The notes beneath the pieces are model-generated. The model was not told where the DNA came from and did not search any database. It saw only the letters and a program-made list of their open reading frames with translations. 64,000 nucleotides of DNA, taken from the NCBI GenBank assembly GCA_946807835.1, contig OX327683.1, forward strand, positions 37,197,001 to 37,261,000, given 5' to 3'. Of the stretch, positions 36,101 to 48,055 are shown one piece after another. Positions within the stretch are counted from its first letter, which is position 1; each line of letters begins with the position of its first letter. The DNA is from Ailanthus altissimus. Taxonomy: Eukaryota; Streptophyta; Magnoliopsida; Sapindales; Simaroubaceae. The position numbers were made by a program, and so were the translations under genes.

Positions 36101-36675
36101 GAAAGTAGAAATCGTGCTGCTCGTCAACGTATTCCGAATAGGGTATACACCGATGAATTTGGCGTTGAGCATGTTGAGGTAACTCTCAACTCATGACTAT
36201 GTTTTAAGTTTGTAATTGTTATCAATAAGTAGCTTTTTCCTCTGTCACATGTCATACCATGTTATGGTGAACGATTCTCATTGAGATCAAAGTAATCGCA
36301 TATGTTCCTGAAACTAATGATTATTGCAAGTAACCATCATTATTCCTCCTGGCTTATATTCCATCAATCCCTGACAGCGGAAAAAAAAATTGTGGATTTT
36401 GAAATAAATTTTCAAGTGTTCTATAATTACCGATCCCCAATTTGTTAAAATAAAATTGTATTTTCTACATTCATTTGTGTTTGACTTATTGGATGTAGGT
36501 TAATTTCTATATTCGTGGGCCTCATGGAGCTGGAAAAGTTTTTGCTGAGATGTTCAAAGACAAAGAGGACAAGCAGTGGAAGTTTACATACTTGATTGTT
36601 GAGATCACCTCACCTTCTAGGGCACAATTGATGCTGGAGTCTTATATCCCTGCTCCGGCATCAGGGCCAGCTTAG
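33171..36675 (+). CDS. TIM21: mitochondrial import inner membrane translocase subunit TIM21
   Basis: Eight exons join in frame: 33171-33347, 33637-33702, 33784-33802 (only 19 nt), 34394-34557, 34815-34993, 35082-35130, 36059-36178 and 36499-36675, predicting 316 aa. The N-terminus [16 protein letters not shown] is basic and Ser-rich, as in a mitochondrial presequence. One membrane span, [20 protein letters not shown], is followed by the conserved intermembrane-space domain ([38 protein letters not shown] read in pieces, then [19 protein letters not shown]). TIM21 links the TOM complex to TIM23 presequence translocase. Intron 6 (35131-36058) contains copy 2 of the dispersed repeat. All junctions are GT-AG and phases agree. 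The gene looks intact. Confidence 0.93.
35355..35825 (+). repeat. dispersed direct repeat, copy 2, in TIM21 intron 6
   Basis: Same unit as 31590-32066, differing by point changes and a few short indels (for example a deletion in the T run after TTTTCAAACG). It accounts for half of the intron. Splice sites are not affected. Confidence 0.9.
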
Positions 36676-37455
36676 AAGATGTAAATGAGTGGCTGTAGCT
36701 CAGTTGAGATCAACATTTCATATTTTGTACCAATTTAATGGGGTTTTATCCCTGATAGTTATAAATTGCAGAGTATGTTGGAAGTATTTGAGTTTCATTT
36801 TCTCCAATTGCCAGCATTGGTTTTCCCCAGCATCCCTAGTTCTGCGACAGCCCTTGCACCTTACAATTACCGACTTATAACATTTGATTTGGAAGAGAAT
36901 ACGTTTGTCATACATTCAGTTTAGTATATAAATCAAGTGGCTGGCTGCATGAGACACTTTGGAAGGTTTTTTTTTTTTTTTTGCCCTATTATGAATAATG
37001 TTTATCCGATCGGCTATGAAGAGGACGGAAAGTGTTTCTGTTTTGTTGGATCATTTGGATGCTGCTTTGTGATTTCACAAATAATCCTGTCCCTAATCTG
37101 AGATAAAAATGCATTTACCTCACAAGCAAATTTGGAAAGAAAAAAGAAGCCATAATCAATTATTTTAGAGAGAGATCCATTATACAAAACTTCGCAACTG
37201 ACAACAAATTTGACAGAGTTGCATTCAACTCTTCCATAAAAATAACAAAAAGAAAGAGACCCAATTGAAAGATGAAGGTGATCAAAAAGTTCACTAAAAT
37301 CTCGAAGTTGTAATCCTCTTGGTGCTGTCGCCTGTCAATTTCATAAATCATCAGTTTCTCTGCCCAAAAATAAACGATCAACACCAGTCAATTGTCAATT
37401 CACTAAAACAAGAATTTGATAGCAATCATCAAATGATATATGATAAACTTAAAGC

Positions 37456-37862
37456 TTACTTATGAGGTGTTGTTCTTGAAGTAATACCAAGCTGCGTCCT
37501 TATATTTGCGCCCACTTCTAGCAAGTCTTCCACCTGTGTTTTCTTTTACAAATACTTCAATAAACCCCACAAAAAAAAAAAAATCGAACATAAGATCAAA
37601 TTTTGGATATGGGGAAAAAAAGATTTGAGACCTTATGGATGCCGGAGGCTTGAAGGAAAGCGGCGGAGGCGGAGGCGGCGGAGCCAACAAACAAGGAGGC
37701 GACACCGAATGCTTTCAAGGGCATCAGGCGAGAGTCGCCGGCGTAGCCTTTCCTGTATGACGATATACCCCACCCTAATTGAGCTGTGCTTGCCAGAGCC
37801 CACCACCAGTGGGTCCCATTAGCTCTGGTCCCTCTCCCTCCATTATCCTCCTCCACCTCCAT
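37456..37862 (-). CDS. small conserved plant membrane protein
   Basis: Exons 37632-37862 and 37456-37533 join in phase 0 to give 102 aa. The N-terminus is acidic/polar (MEVEEDNGGRGTRANG), then come an aromatic segment WWWALASTAQLGWGISSYRKG and a small-residue hydrophobic helix LKAFGVASLFVGSAASASAA. The second exon is VEDLLEVGANIRTQLGI and a short basic end. This resembles a small uncharacterised plant family (Arabidopsis At1g72020-like, from memory); two membrane helices are plausible. The same frame opens 39 codons further upstream (37979), but I prefer the Met at 37860-37862 because the upstream part is polar and low complexity. The gene is convergent to TIM21, with about 780 bp between stop codons. 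Confidence 0.7.
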
Positions 37863-37999
37863 TTGCCAAAAATTGCAATTCCCTTCCTCTCTGCTCGAGT
37901 TGAACTTGGAGTTTCCGGTTGCCCTTTCTTTTCTCTCGTTTTGCATTGCTGCTTCTATTGGATGGTTTTGGGCCATCACTTCGCATATGGGCCACTTTT

Positions 38000-39310
38000 C
38001 CTTGGGCTAAATAACACACTGGACCAATATGTTATGGGCCTGTTTATCCATGGGCTCTGAATTACTTTATCTGCGGCCTTGTAGTTTAAATGTTAACGGG
38101 AACTTTGCTATAATGCATTGGACGAAGTTTCTTTATTGTGCTTGAGCTTACAATATGATCATCTCATGAGGGTTCCCTCATTGTGGCGCCAGATTTTGGG
38201 AAAGAGAAAGAACAATCAATGTGGGAGTTATAGACAATGTATATTGCTGAATTTACATAATTCATCCTACATGAGCAACACTCTCTCATAATATTGTCTA
38301 TTTAATTTATAACTTATATATTACAAAATCATGTCACATGTTTAAGCACTGATTAGGAGAAAATTATATATATAGTGTTGTTTGAGTGAGTAACATAACT
38401 CACCGTACTATGAGTACCTTTACATAATATAATTATGTAGTGCATTATCAATAGTATTAAAGTTGTAAATTAACCTAACAATAATACGTGACAATATTGC
38501 CTACTAATTCTTTCTCTCTATATTTATTTGTTGGAAGACGATGGTGGGATACCAAAGATCTTATTTATCCAAATGCAAGGGTCTTGTGGCTGGTCAAGAA
38601 GTTGACATATTATCTTCATAATATTGGCCATTCAACAATTGCCCTTCTGAACGATAAAAGAAAGGCTCACCTACGTATGATTTTAGTTGGTAAATATAAA
38701 CAAGTTTTACAATATTGTTGCTTGAGCTATATATAAACAATGTTCTGTTTCTGTAGTTCTTTTGTTTTTAATTAAGACGAAAAACTGGCTAACATGAACG
38801 GTAGATGAACAAGAATGGAAACTAATTATAAGCTTCTTGTTTGTCAAATGCAATTGTCTTATTGTGGTTTTTTTTGGTAAATTGTAATGTGTTTGAATGA
38901 AAGCATATGATATCTGAGTATTTTCCTTAGAGGGATTTGTCTAAATCTCTTTCTTCCCCTTTTATCTATGAAATGAACATGCAATGTTAATGGACAAACA
39001 GATCGAGTACATGATCCGGATATTAATTTGGAAAGGTTGAACTTGTGTATTTATGAGCCAGTTGTTTGTGTATACGAACATGATCATTATTCCAACTATA
39101 AGAAAATTCTAACCGTGATAATACTAACTATCAGAGCTTATATATGAACCAAAAAAAAAAAAATTATGAAAAATATCATCATTATTTTTAAGATATTTAA
39201 CAGAGTTTTGAATACAACAAAATTGGATTACTGGAATTACAAGCAATTCAATATCTTAGTGGCACAAGTTGAAATGATAAAAAAAAAAAAACATAAAAGA
39301 AACCAGGAAA
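38000..39310. other. intergenic DNA
   Basis: AT-rich. A 60-70-codon open stretch at 38520-38736 resembles nothing I know. From about 39050 the sequence matches the 3' flank of other DUF1639 copies (ATGATCATTATTCCAACTA), so it is the duplicated flank of the next gene. Confidence 0.55.
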
Positions 39311-39315
39311 TGAAT

Positions 39316-40047
39316 TCATCTATGATCATGAACTTTATAATCATCAGGTGTGATATACTTCAGACGCAGACCTGGAAATAAACAATCGAGCTGTTTTTGA
39401 ATCTTCTTGGCTCTCTTGATCTTCCTTGGCCCACCCATTGCTACTAAATCGGCTTCAATCTGGTCTCTATTAAGTGAAACCGAGAAGGTCGAAAATAACC
39501 GCTTATTCTTTTTATCCTCCTTTTCTTTCGGAACAAACCCTAACTGAGTCGACTCCTTTTGAACCGAGGAGCTTATATTAGCATCTGTTGCAACTAGGGT
39601 TTGTCCCTCTATTAACTTTGACGGGTCTTTGACTCTATTCTTCAATGCCATTGATTTATTCTCCGAAATCTGGTCTCTCGCTGATTCTTCACCGTTTGAC
39701 GAGACTAGGGTTTTCTCAGCTATATTTGCAAACGCGTCATTCGTCTTGTTCTTGCGAAGCAAACGGAACTTTAGCACGATTCTGGGACGTCTATCGTACG
39801 ATGCGGTTGATTTTTTCTCCGAGGTCTCAATTGAAAGCTGATAATGAGACCCGATCGAAACTCTATCGTTGAGAGAGGTGGAAACGGAGGACAACCCGTT
39901 TTGAGATGAATTGAGAATGATATCGGAGAGTTGGCGGTAGAGGTGGGTGCTGGGTTGGATGGTGCCGGAGGGAGTGGCCTCCCATTTCAGCTGCGGCGAC
40001 GAGAAGTTGTTTAAAGATTGTGATGGCAATGAAACAGTTGATGCCAT
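39316..40047 (-). CDS. DUF1639 family protein (intronless copy B)
   Basis: 243 aa from MASTVSLPSQ; the frame stays open 45 codons upstream, but the family start and the TATA box near 40137-40145 point to the Met at 40047. It has LNNFSSPQLKWEATPSGT at the N-terminus, a Ser/Lys-rich middle, and the core FSVSLNRDQIEADLVAMGGP, RKIKRAKKIQKQLD, CLFPGLRLKYITPDDYKV. Compared with copies A and C it lacks a few residues in the basic run (KKIQKQLD in place of KRRPKNVQKQLD), a small in-frame deletion. The upstream ACGTG core remains but the full CACGTG palindrome is lost (GGACGTGAA). Confidence 0.83.
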   Translation of the reverse strand: MASTVSLPSQSLNNFSSPQLKWEATPSGTIQPSTHLYRQLSDIILNSSQNGLSSVSTSLNDRVSIGSHYQLSIETSEKKSTASYDRRPRIVLKFRLLRKNKTNDAFANIAEKTLVSSNGEESARDQISENKSMALKNRVKDPSKLIEGQTLVATDANISSSVQKESTQLGFVPKEKEDKKNKRLFSTFSVSLNRDQIEADLVAMGGPRKIKRAKKIQKQLDCLFPGLRLKYITPDDYKVHDHR

Positions 40048-40135
40048 TGCAAATTTTTCTTGGGAAGAAGAATTTGCTTTGATCAAATTCAGATAGCTTT
40101 TATGAGAAAAAGAAAACCTAAGCAGGTCCTGGTTT

Positions 40136-40146
40136 CTATATATAAG
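40136..40146 (-). promoter_or_regulatory. TATA box of DUF1639 copy B
   Basis: On the minus strand CTTATATATAG, about 90 bp before the ATG at 40047, at the same distance as the TATAAAG boxes of copies A and C. Confidence 0.6.
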
Positions 40147-40299
40147 AGCAGCGGCGAGAGTGAGCGTGGACGTGAATCGCAAGCATCATCGTCAGTTGTT
40201 TGTTGACGATAACATCCTCTAAAGGGAGCCTTAATTTTTGATCGGTCAGTTTGAGAGAGTATATTGTATTTCCATACTTGTAGATTACTCATGGATGAT

Positions 40300-41287
40300 C
40301 AAACCTTGGTAACATCTAAATTTATCAAAGAATTTCAATTTGAGTTTGAAGCATGATTCATTTCATTTGGTATTTTCAGCTGTTTGGTGTTTTTTGAGAA
40401 CTATAAGGTAAGCTCTATCATAAGGCTTTTGGGCACTAAGGAAATAATGGTTTAGTTTGTTAAAGTAAATTGGTGGACGGGAATGTGAGTGTTTTTGTTG
40501 GAAGACGATTGAGATTGAGAGAGAGATTCACAATTAGACAAGAGGTGAGAAAAGACAGGGAAAGAAGTAAAAATAAAAAATAATAATTACATTAGAAAGA
40601 AAAAGAAATCAAGTGAAGGAAGAGAAAGGTCATTAATTAAATAAATATCATTAAAATTTCATGATATCATCTTTATTTAATTTTAATGTTGTTAAAAAAA
40701 CTAATCTAAAATTAAAAAATTATGTCAATATTTATGTAAAATTAAGGGGCCATTAATCATTATATATGTATAATTAAAGCAACAAAGGATATTAAATAGA
40801 CAAATAACCATTTTCTCTCCATCTTTCTTGCATTTTCTAAGAAAGAAACAATTACTTAGAAGTAATTAGAGTAAATAGAAAAAACTTTAATTTGGGGGCA
40901 TGATTAAATGAGGGAGAGAAAATAAATTATTTAATTATTATTTTTAATCTATATTACAAACCTATTTAATCTTGATGCCATGTAAACTTTAATGTAATGG
41001 TTAAAAAAGTTGTGTCAAAACTAGTGTGAAGTTAAGGAGTCATTAAATCATTTCATATATATATATATATAAAGAGAGTAATGTTATGCATGGATAGTTG
41101 AAATATAAAAATTGTATCCTAAGTAATGTAACATTTAATATGTCAATTACTAATTAGTATTGTATAACTACAATAGTAATAAAAAAAATAAAAGACTAAC
41201 AATTACTTAATAAGTAATAGTCACCAACTAATGACACATCATTTATGATAAAGACTTGTATACCAACTATATATTGTAGCACTACTC

Positions 41288-41321
<34 letters not shown>

Positions 41322-42490
41322 AGCTTGGGCTCAAGGGCATATTAGTCCTTACCTTAAGGTATAGAACCTTGGTTCAGAAGAGAGTCAAGGCCTAAAACTT
41401 GGCCCAGACTGACCACATATAGATCAAAAAGTCAAACTAACCATCACATTCCCAAATAAGAGCTAGTTAGATATTAAGGCACAAACCCTGAGGACATCAT
41501 TCATATTTTTCTAAACACATTAGACCCCTAAGAGATCAAAGACTTGTATTTATGTTTGAATCCCATAAATTAAAAGGTTTCATCAACTATCATCCAACAA
41601 AGAAAGTGCCATAAATCTTGGGATAAGAATCAAATCTTGTCAACCCTAAGTTTGCCACAAATCACGACGAAGATGAAACTCATAAATTTTGCCTAGATTC
41701 CTCGATATGAAATGGTAAGAACCAATTATAAAAAAATAAGTTATAACAGCCAAAGGTAATGATATTTATTTCCATAAAAAATATTCTTTAACTCTTTTAC
41801 TTTTTCAACCATATTTAAACTTACTGATTTAATTATCAGAGGGTTCATACCGAAATGACCACCGGTGATACTTTGCCTATTTTTTATTTTACAAGTGTCA
41901 AAAGCAACCGAATAAAACTCATTCCAACATTATCCGACAACAAAAGTTAGTTATGTATCCCCAATAAATAAATTTAAAATTTGTTGATTTAAGAGAACAT
42001 TTTTTTAGATTAACAAATTATATAATTATAATTAAGTAATATCAAATATGTATTTGATATGTTAGAGTATAATTATGAAATTTATGCATTGTATAATTAA
42101 TAAAGAAAATGATATCTGCTTGTAAAATAAAAATATTTTAAATTATTTAATAATTATTTATTTTTAATTTTTTTAATCATCATTAAGTATTATATTTAAT
42201 ACATGTCATTTTTGTTTTTAAAGATAAAAATATTTAATAAAATTTTTCTAACAAAATGATTAATGTGAGTATTTTGAAAACAACGGAGACTTAGCTAGTA
42301 ATTGAAAAAGATGAGAGACTAACTAACAATTTTTTTTACAAGAAAATAACAATAATTACAGAACAAAAAGAAAAAAATCGCATGAAAACATTTGAGATCT
42401 ATATAACATAATTTTGAATAAAAAAATCAGATTACGAACAATCTAAAATGTGGAATAAGTTGTACTAACAAAGAAAAGTAAATGAAAAAT
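40300..42490. other. intergenic DNA with MITE-like and LTR-like fragments
   Basis: AT-rich, with a MITE-like element (41076-41292) and a more balanced stretch (about 41330-41930). The latter ends with CTGATTTAATTATCAGAGGG and GACCACCGGTGA, motifs like those at the 3' side of plant Gypsy LTRs. No protein-coding capacity. Confidence 0.5.
41076..41292. mobile_element. MITE-like element with imperfect terminal inverted repeats
   Basis: Left end GAGTAATGTTATGCATGGAT with AGTTG, right end CAACTATATATTGTAGCACT with ACTC; about 24-nt ends that pair with several mismatches. The interior shares CCTAAGTAATGTAACATTTA-like motifs with the segment at 17304-17520. It is non-coding and about 215 bp. An AT/GT microsatellite follows at 41288-41324. 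Confidence 0.5.
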
Positions 42491-42590
42491 ACATTTTTAC
42501 ACTATCTTCCTCAAATCTTCTCATAAGTTTTATATATTTCAGATGCAAATCTAGAAACGGATTATCGAATTGTTTATGCAAAAATGTTAC
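42490..42590 (-). pseudogene. decayed DUF1639 C-terminal relic (minus strand)
   Basis: Translated on the minus strand it reads KQFDNPFLDLHLKYIK, matching KQLDSLFPGLRLKYIT of the intact genes, then diverges. It is the mirror counterpart of the relic at 26546-26728, and its surroundings (42690-43230) match 25700-26150 in inverted orientation. Confidence 0.75.
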
Positions 42591-43849
42591 ATGTATGCAA
42601 CTAGTTTCTTCCAATATCTGATGAATAGATGCCGTATAATAATATAAATGCATTATGAATAAAATCACAACTAACATTTAATATAAGTGGATATATTTAG
42701 GTTAATGTCATGAGGATATCGAGGACATGTATTGTCATGTGGTTTTTGATGATTTGTTATCGTATATAAAGTATGATTCAAATTTTATGTTAAACGTTTT
42801 CAAAATGATTTTTCAATTCTTGTGTTACTGTTTTTAATACACGTTCATTTTTATATATATATATATATATATAATGTTTGTTTTAATAATTTGTAAGAAA
42901 TTTTAAATTTGCATGTGCATTATAACATTAGGGCGTTTACGACATTAGCCAATATTCCCATTTTTTATATTCGTAACATAAACCTATTTGATCATTTGTA
43001 ACTTATTAAAACTTCATCTATGCGTTAAAAAAAAAAATTCATTTATCTATAATATTCATTACAACTTGTTTATAGGTTGTTGGCTTACAGGGCAGATCAT
43101 TCGAAACATTTTCATGAATATATATATATATATATATATGATTTTATCAACTTTGCCATTCGTGAGTGCATTTCAGCTTGAATGATCCATTAATGCTTAA
43201 ACGATTATCAACTTTTCAACTTGATTATTCATTTCCTAAATTACTAAAATATGATGAAAAGAATATCAACTTGGTGTTACAAACTTACAATTATTTTGTC
43301 TCAACTTGAGTGGTAGCTAAAATAAAATACAATGAACTCGTGATCATCTGAATTCAAGTAAAATTTAAAAATAATGAGTTAAGTATTTTAATGACAAATT
43401 ATAATTGTACGGTTAATGTCAGATGAGCTCATGCTCAGGTGAGAGCGTGATGTATTTCCGAACTTATTAAATTATTAACTCTTGTATTTCTTCTTAATTG
43501 CTAAATTTTCTCCAAGGACAAAACTTTGATTAAACATATCACTTTCTTTAATTTTAAATTTTTTTTATGTATAAAATGAAATAATCCTCATTGCGCATAC
43601 ATTTCATAGATCAAGCACTTTATTTTTTGTGCGCATACATTTCATATATATCAAGTACTTTATTCTTTGATCAGATAATTTATAGCAGCCAAAAAAATCA
43701 TTAGAAAATACAACTTAATATTTTAAGTAGAATTTGAACTTTTTGCACGCGTGAATTTTTATTCAATTAAAAGTAAAATTTATAAGAATGTTTTAAAGTT
43801 TATATAAATTTTTGTAAACTCATTAAATTGTTAAGCATTAAAGACAAAA

Positions 43850-44240
43850 AAGAGTGATAAATAGAGAGCTCGTAGAGCGTTTGAGATTTGAATGTGCAAG
43901 AGAGTGCTATGGAAGCACTTGAGTACTGTATATAAAAGAATGTTAATTTTTTTGAAGAGCTCATTCTATTATTGTATTCATTGTCTTTTGAGAGAGATTA
44001 TTGTGATCTAAGAGTTCTTTGTAAACTAATTAATAAAGAAGTTAGAATCTCGCAATCCATCATAAAAGAAAGTGTTTATTATCGAATCATGTAAATTTTT
44101 TATGACTTATGTGTATTTATTAATCTCTTTGTGTGTGTGATATTTTTTATTCTTATTTTACGTATTAGTAAAATCTTCTACATACACTAAAGTTTTAGAA
44201 CGTTAAATTACCAATAAAGTGGTATTAAGACACGTAAAAA
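43850..44240 (+). mobile_element. LTR-retrotransposon relic with degraded primer-binding site
   Basis: AT-rich LTR-like DNA (CTGTATATAAAAGAATG promoter motif, then GAGAGATTATTGTGATC) ends before GTGGTATTAAGACACG, a changed form of the TGGTATCAGAGC site. It is likely the 5' end of an old Copia insertion in the right arm of the segmental duplication. Confidence 0.5.
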
Positions 44241-44329
44241 TTTCAAACATGACAAACCCATGTCATTTATTCTCTAAAGTTATGCCCATTTAGGTCATGA
44301 TAGAGCTGTTTTGCTTGGTCTTGTTCTGA

Positions 44330-44650
44330 GTCCTTCTCTCGGTAGAGCTCCCAAGGACCACGCATGCTTTGACTTGGACTCCTCCAACAAGAGGTCCGAT
44401 AAAGGAAACTCTGCTAGTTTATCGATGGGTAATTCAGATTGTGCGGCTTAGTGGGGAAAGATATTTGGGACTCTGAAGCTGGGTTCACGGGCAGTTTTGT
44501 TATGCCTATACAGCTTATTTTGTTGATGTTTTAACTGCCATTGTTGTTATAGGGCATGCTGTGGAGAAAGGTTGGAGTAACTTATTGATCGAGGTTGATT
44601 CAATGTTAGTTATTTATTTTTTGTGGAATTCCTTTTGTCATTTTCCGTAA
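44330..44650 (+). pseudogene. plant retroelement RNase H-like fragment
   Basis: Translation gives a short match to the RNase H (RVT_3) domain of plant non-LTR retroelements: GHAVEKGWSNLLIEVDSMLV, where the EVDS holds an active-site Asp. Stops and frame changes surround it. No reverse transcriptase part was seen nearby. Confidence 0.55.
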
Positions 44651-46131
44651 GAGTCTTTAGAATAGATGACTTAATTGTTGTTACTATATTGGTCTCTAAT
44701 GAATTTCAGGTGTACTAACACTTCTGAGAAAATAACAGCAGTTGCTGATCACATGTTGGCGAATTTATGTCTCCCTTGCGATGGTTAATTTCAATTTCTC
44801 CTCTCCAAAAATGCAAATTGTTAAATCTTAAGTGTTCTTAAATATTTTTCGAAGTATTTGATATGCATCACGTCTTTTAGAAGTTATTTAGACTTAGAAA
44901 ACATTATATGAACCGAAGTTTTTAAAAAATTCGTTGACTTTGAGTGAACTAATGGGCCGAGTCCATTATTTTAGTGGATAAATATAAAAGGTTTTGAAGT
45001 GAAAATATTTTACAAAATAATTGATAACATCTTAAAATATCCTCTAACATATTATTCTATTTTGATTGTATACTATTAAATTATTGTATAACTTTGTAAA
45101 CCCTAATCGTTTAGTATATAGAACTAATGCTATAATTAGGAGAAGTCTTCAATTAAGCCAAACTATCTTTAACTTATATATTTTCTTCAATATATAAAGA
45201 GTATTTTTTTTTCAAACAATTGTTGTACATATTTTTTCTCTCTTTATTGGTTGTTTTTATATACAGTTTTAGATGCTTTAATTATTTTTTTAGATTATTT
45301 TTTCACATTGCTTAACACTCAAAGTGTTTACAATCTCAATTATATAAGGGAGCATTTTTTTTAAGTAATTAGTGTACGTGTTTCTTCTCTTTTTATTAAT
45401 TATTTTTGTAAGCTGCACTTAAAATGTCTAAAGTTGTATTTATAGTTTAAGAAAGAACCCTGACTTAATGTATTTCAGTTATATATAGGTTTTCATAATT
45501 TTTTATTTGCATTTACGTCTGTTTCAGAATTTTTTTTTTCTCTCCCCAAGTGCTTAGTTTCACGCATATTAGACTCATTACATCCCTAATTAGGTGTAAT
45601 AAAGTTTCCGAAAAAGATTATGAACATTTGGACTAATTTAAGCAATTGAAACAAAAACAGTGTTGAAATCAATATAGAAAGCAACATAATATCACAGTAA
45701 TTACCATTCCTGCTGGAAAATAACAAACTATAGCAGGTGTTTGGTTTGTAGCAAATTCAGCAAAAACGCATGGTTACATATCAAGCTGTAAATGAACCTG
45801 CAATTAATAATGAATAAAAACAGATCCAGTGATGTTTCTCATTTCCAGGTAGAAATTAATAAAATTAAATTAAATGAGCATACATATTTACTGGACTCTC
45901 CTGAGCCACCGTGATAATATGGATATGATCATTATTCCGACTAATGGGAAGATTTTCCTAACACTACCGGATCTTATGTACGAAGGAGAAAATAGCCATA
46001 GATGCAGAACAAATAAAATAAACAAACCTCATCAATAATATTGCAATAAAATTTTCGATTAGGAACAAGAAAATCAACACCTCCGTGGCACAAGTTGAAT
46101 TAATAAAAAAAGTAAAGAAAATGAATTTATA

Positions 46132-46884
46132 TCAAGTCTTATGATGATCATGAACTTTATAATGATCAGGTGTAATATACTTCAGACGCAGACCTGGAAA
46201 TAAACTATCAAGCTGTTTTTGAACATTCTTCGGTCTCCTCTTGGCTCTCTTGATCCTCTTTGGCCCACCAATTGCTACTAAATCGGCTTCAATCTGGTCT
46301 CTATTAAGTGAAACCGAAAAGGTCGAAAATAATCGCTTTTTCTTTTTGTCCTCCTTTTCTTTCGGAACAAACCCTAACCGAGTCGACTCGTTTGCAACCG
46401 GTGGTGAGCCTCCTTTACCATCTGTTGCAACTAGGGTTTGGCGCTCCATTAACTTTGACAGCTCCTTTACTCTATATTTGAATGCCGTTGATTTATTCTC
46501 CGAAATCTGGTCTCTTGTTGATTCCTCACCGTTCGCTGAGACTAGGGTTTTCTCACCTACATTTGCAACCGCGTCATCGGTCTTGTTCTTGCTCTGCGAA
46601 CGAAACTTTATCACGATTCTGGGACGTCTACCATCTAACGCCGTTGATTTTTTCTCCAAAGACTCAACGGCAGGATGATAATGAGATCCCGTTGAAACTA
46701 TGTCATTGGGAGAGGTGGGAACGGACGACAAGACGTTTTGAGATGACTTGAGAATGATGTCGGAGATTGGCGGTAGAGGTGGGTGGTGGGCTTGGACGGT
46801 GCCGGAGGGAGTAGCCCCCCATTTCAACTGCGGCGACGAGAAGTTGTTTAAAGATTGTGATGGCAATGAAAGAGTTGTTGCCAT
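46132..46884 (-). CDS. DUF1639 family protein (intronless copy C)
   Basis: 250 aa, MATTLSLPSQSLNNFSSPQL at the start and the full core FSVSLNRDQIEADLVAIGGP, KRIKRAKRRPKNVQKQLD, SLFPGLRLKYITPDHYKV at the end. It is about 95% identical in protein to copy A at 23637, lying in the opposite orientation within the inverted duplication. The TATA (46975-46982) and G-box (47006-47011) are conserved in sequence and spacing. Differences from copy A are scattered (for example Asp-Ser to Gly-Lys near residue 155) and there is no frameshift, so both are likely functional. As in the other intronless copies, the WNLRPRK motif is absent. Confidence 0.85.
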   Translation of the reverse strand: MATTLSLPSQSLNNFSSPQLKWGATPSGTVQAHHPPLPPISDIILKSSQNVLSSVPTSPNDIVSTGSHYHPAVESLEKKSTALDGRRPRIVIKFRSQSKNKTDDAVANVGEKTLVSANGEESTRDQISENKSTAFKYRVKELSKLMERQTLVATDGKGGSPPVANESTRLGFVPKEKEDKKKKRLFSTFSVSLNRDQIEADLVAIGGPKRIKRAKRRPKNVQKQLDSLFPGLRLKYITPDHYKVHDHHKT

Positions 46885-46974
46885 TGGGAAATTTTCTTTC
46901 TCAAGAATAAATTGCTTCGATCAAATTCAGATAGCTTTTATGAGAAAAAAGGATACCAAAGCGAGTCCCCGTTC

Positions 46975-47011
46975 CTTTATAAGAATAACAATCAGAGTGA
47001 GCGTGCACGTG
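46975..47011 (-). promoter_or_regulatory. DUF1639 copy C promoter: TATA box and G-box
   Basis: On the minus strand CACGTG (47006-47011) precedes TATAAAG (46975-46981) at the same spacing as in copy A. The ATG is about 90 bp further on. Confidence 0.7.
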
Positions 47012-48055
47012 AATCGCAAGCATCCACAGTCCACTGTTAAATTCTCAACTATGTTTCTCTTCTAGGTACTTTCCTTTTGACTGGTCAACTTATTACAATA
47101 AACCGAGACTTAGACTTAGACTTTTTAAGAGATCATAATCGCACGGCTGATCTTGGACGAATGCATGCACGTGGTGTATGATCCCCTGCAGTCTAAGTAT
47201 AAAACTTCGATTAATTTTTTGTTTTGGGAAAAAAAAAGGGTATTTTATGTATTAAAAAAAAATCCTTATTGCACAACATTATCTGATCAGATAATTTACA
47301 CTCGCTGTGAAAATTTCAACTAATTTAAGTGTTTGAAAACAAAAATTAAATGCTGCAAGCAGCATTTCAATGACATGCTAGTAAATACCCAACTAGCAGT
47401 TGTTTGGTTAGTAGCAAATTCAGCTAAGCATGGTTACAAGTCAAGCTCTTAATGGAGATGTTTTTGTACAGCTTACAATAGACTTGCCATATCCAGGTGG
47501 TTAAATTAAGATATCAAATAACAAACTGAAACATCATATTCGTATTCATATTCATATTTCAAATTCCCACTCTTTCAAGATTAGCTTCTAAGCAAATTGA
47601 AGGACCAAACTTAAAAGTTAGACTAATAACTGCCAGGGAAATCAACCAACATGTATTTCTTCTCTGGTGAATTCAGTGATTCTTTTTTCTCATAATCAAA
47701 TTTATCAGTCTTGAATCTCACTAATGGTGACTATCACCAAATTTTCAAAAGCATTTTAGTTTCTCGTTAGTTGTTTCTTGTTCTTATGAATGATGGAACT
47801 GGTGCAAAGGCCAGGCAAATGCAAAGGCTTTCGTAGGGAAATCAAAATATACCAATACAAAACCACTAAAATCAATAATTTGTTCAGTTCCTTAGTTGCT
47901 GATCAATAAAATTAACAAAACCAGATAAGATAAAGTTGAAATCGCTACATATACATGAATTATTTTGCAGAATCACAATTTAATATCAGACTTTCCTAAC
48001 TCTAAATATAATAAAATGATCTATAACTCAGATATTAATTAACTAATGCAGGGTG

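Noticed and set aside
38520..38736. Plus-strand frame (WWDTKDLIYPNARVLWLVKK)
   Set aside because: Composition is plausible but I recognise no family and see no flanking exons or promoter.
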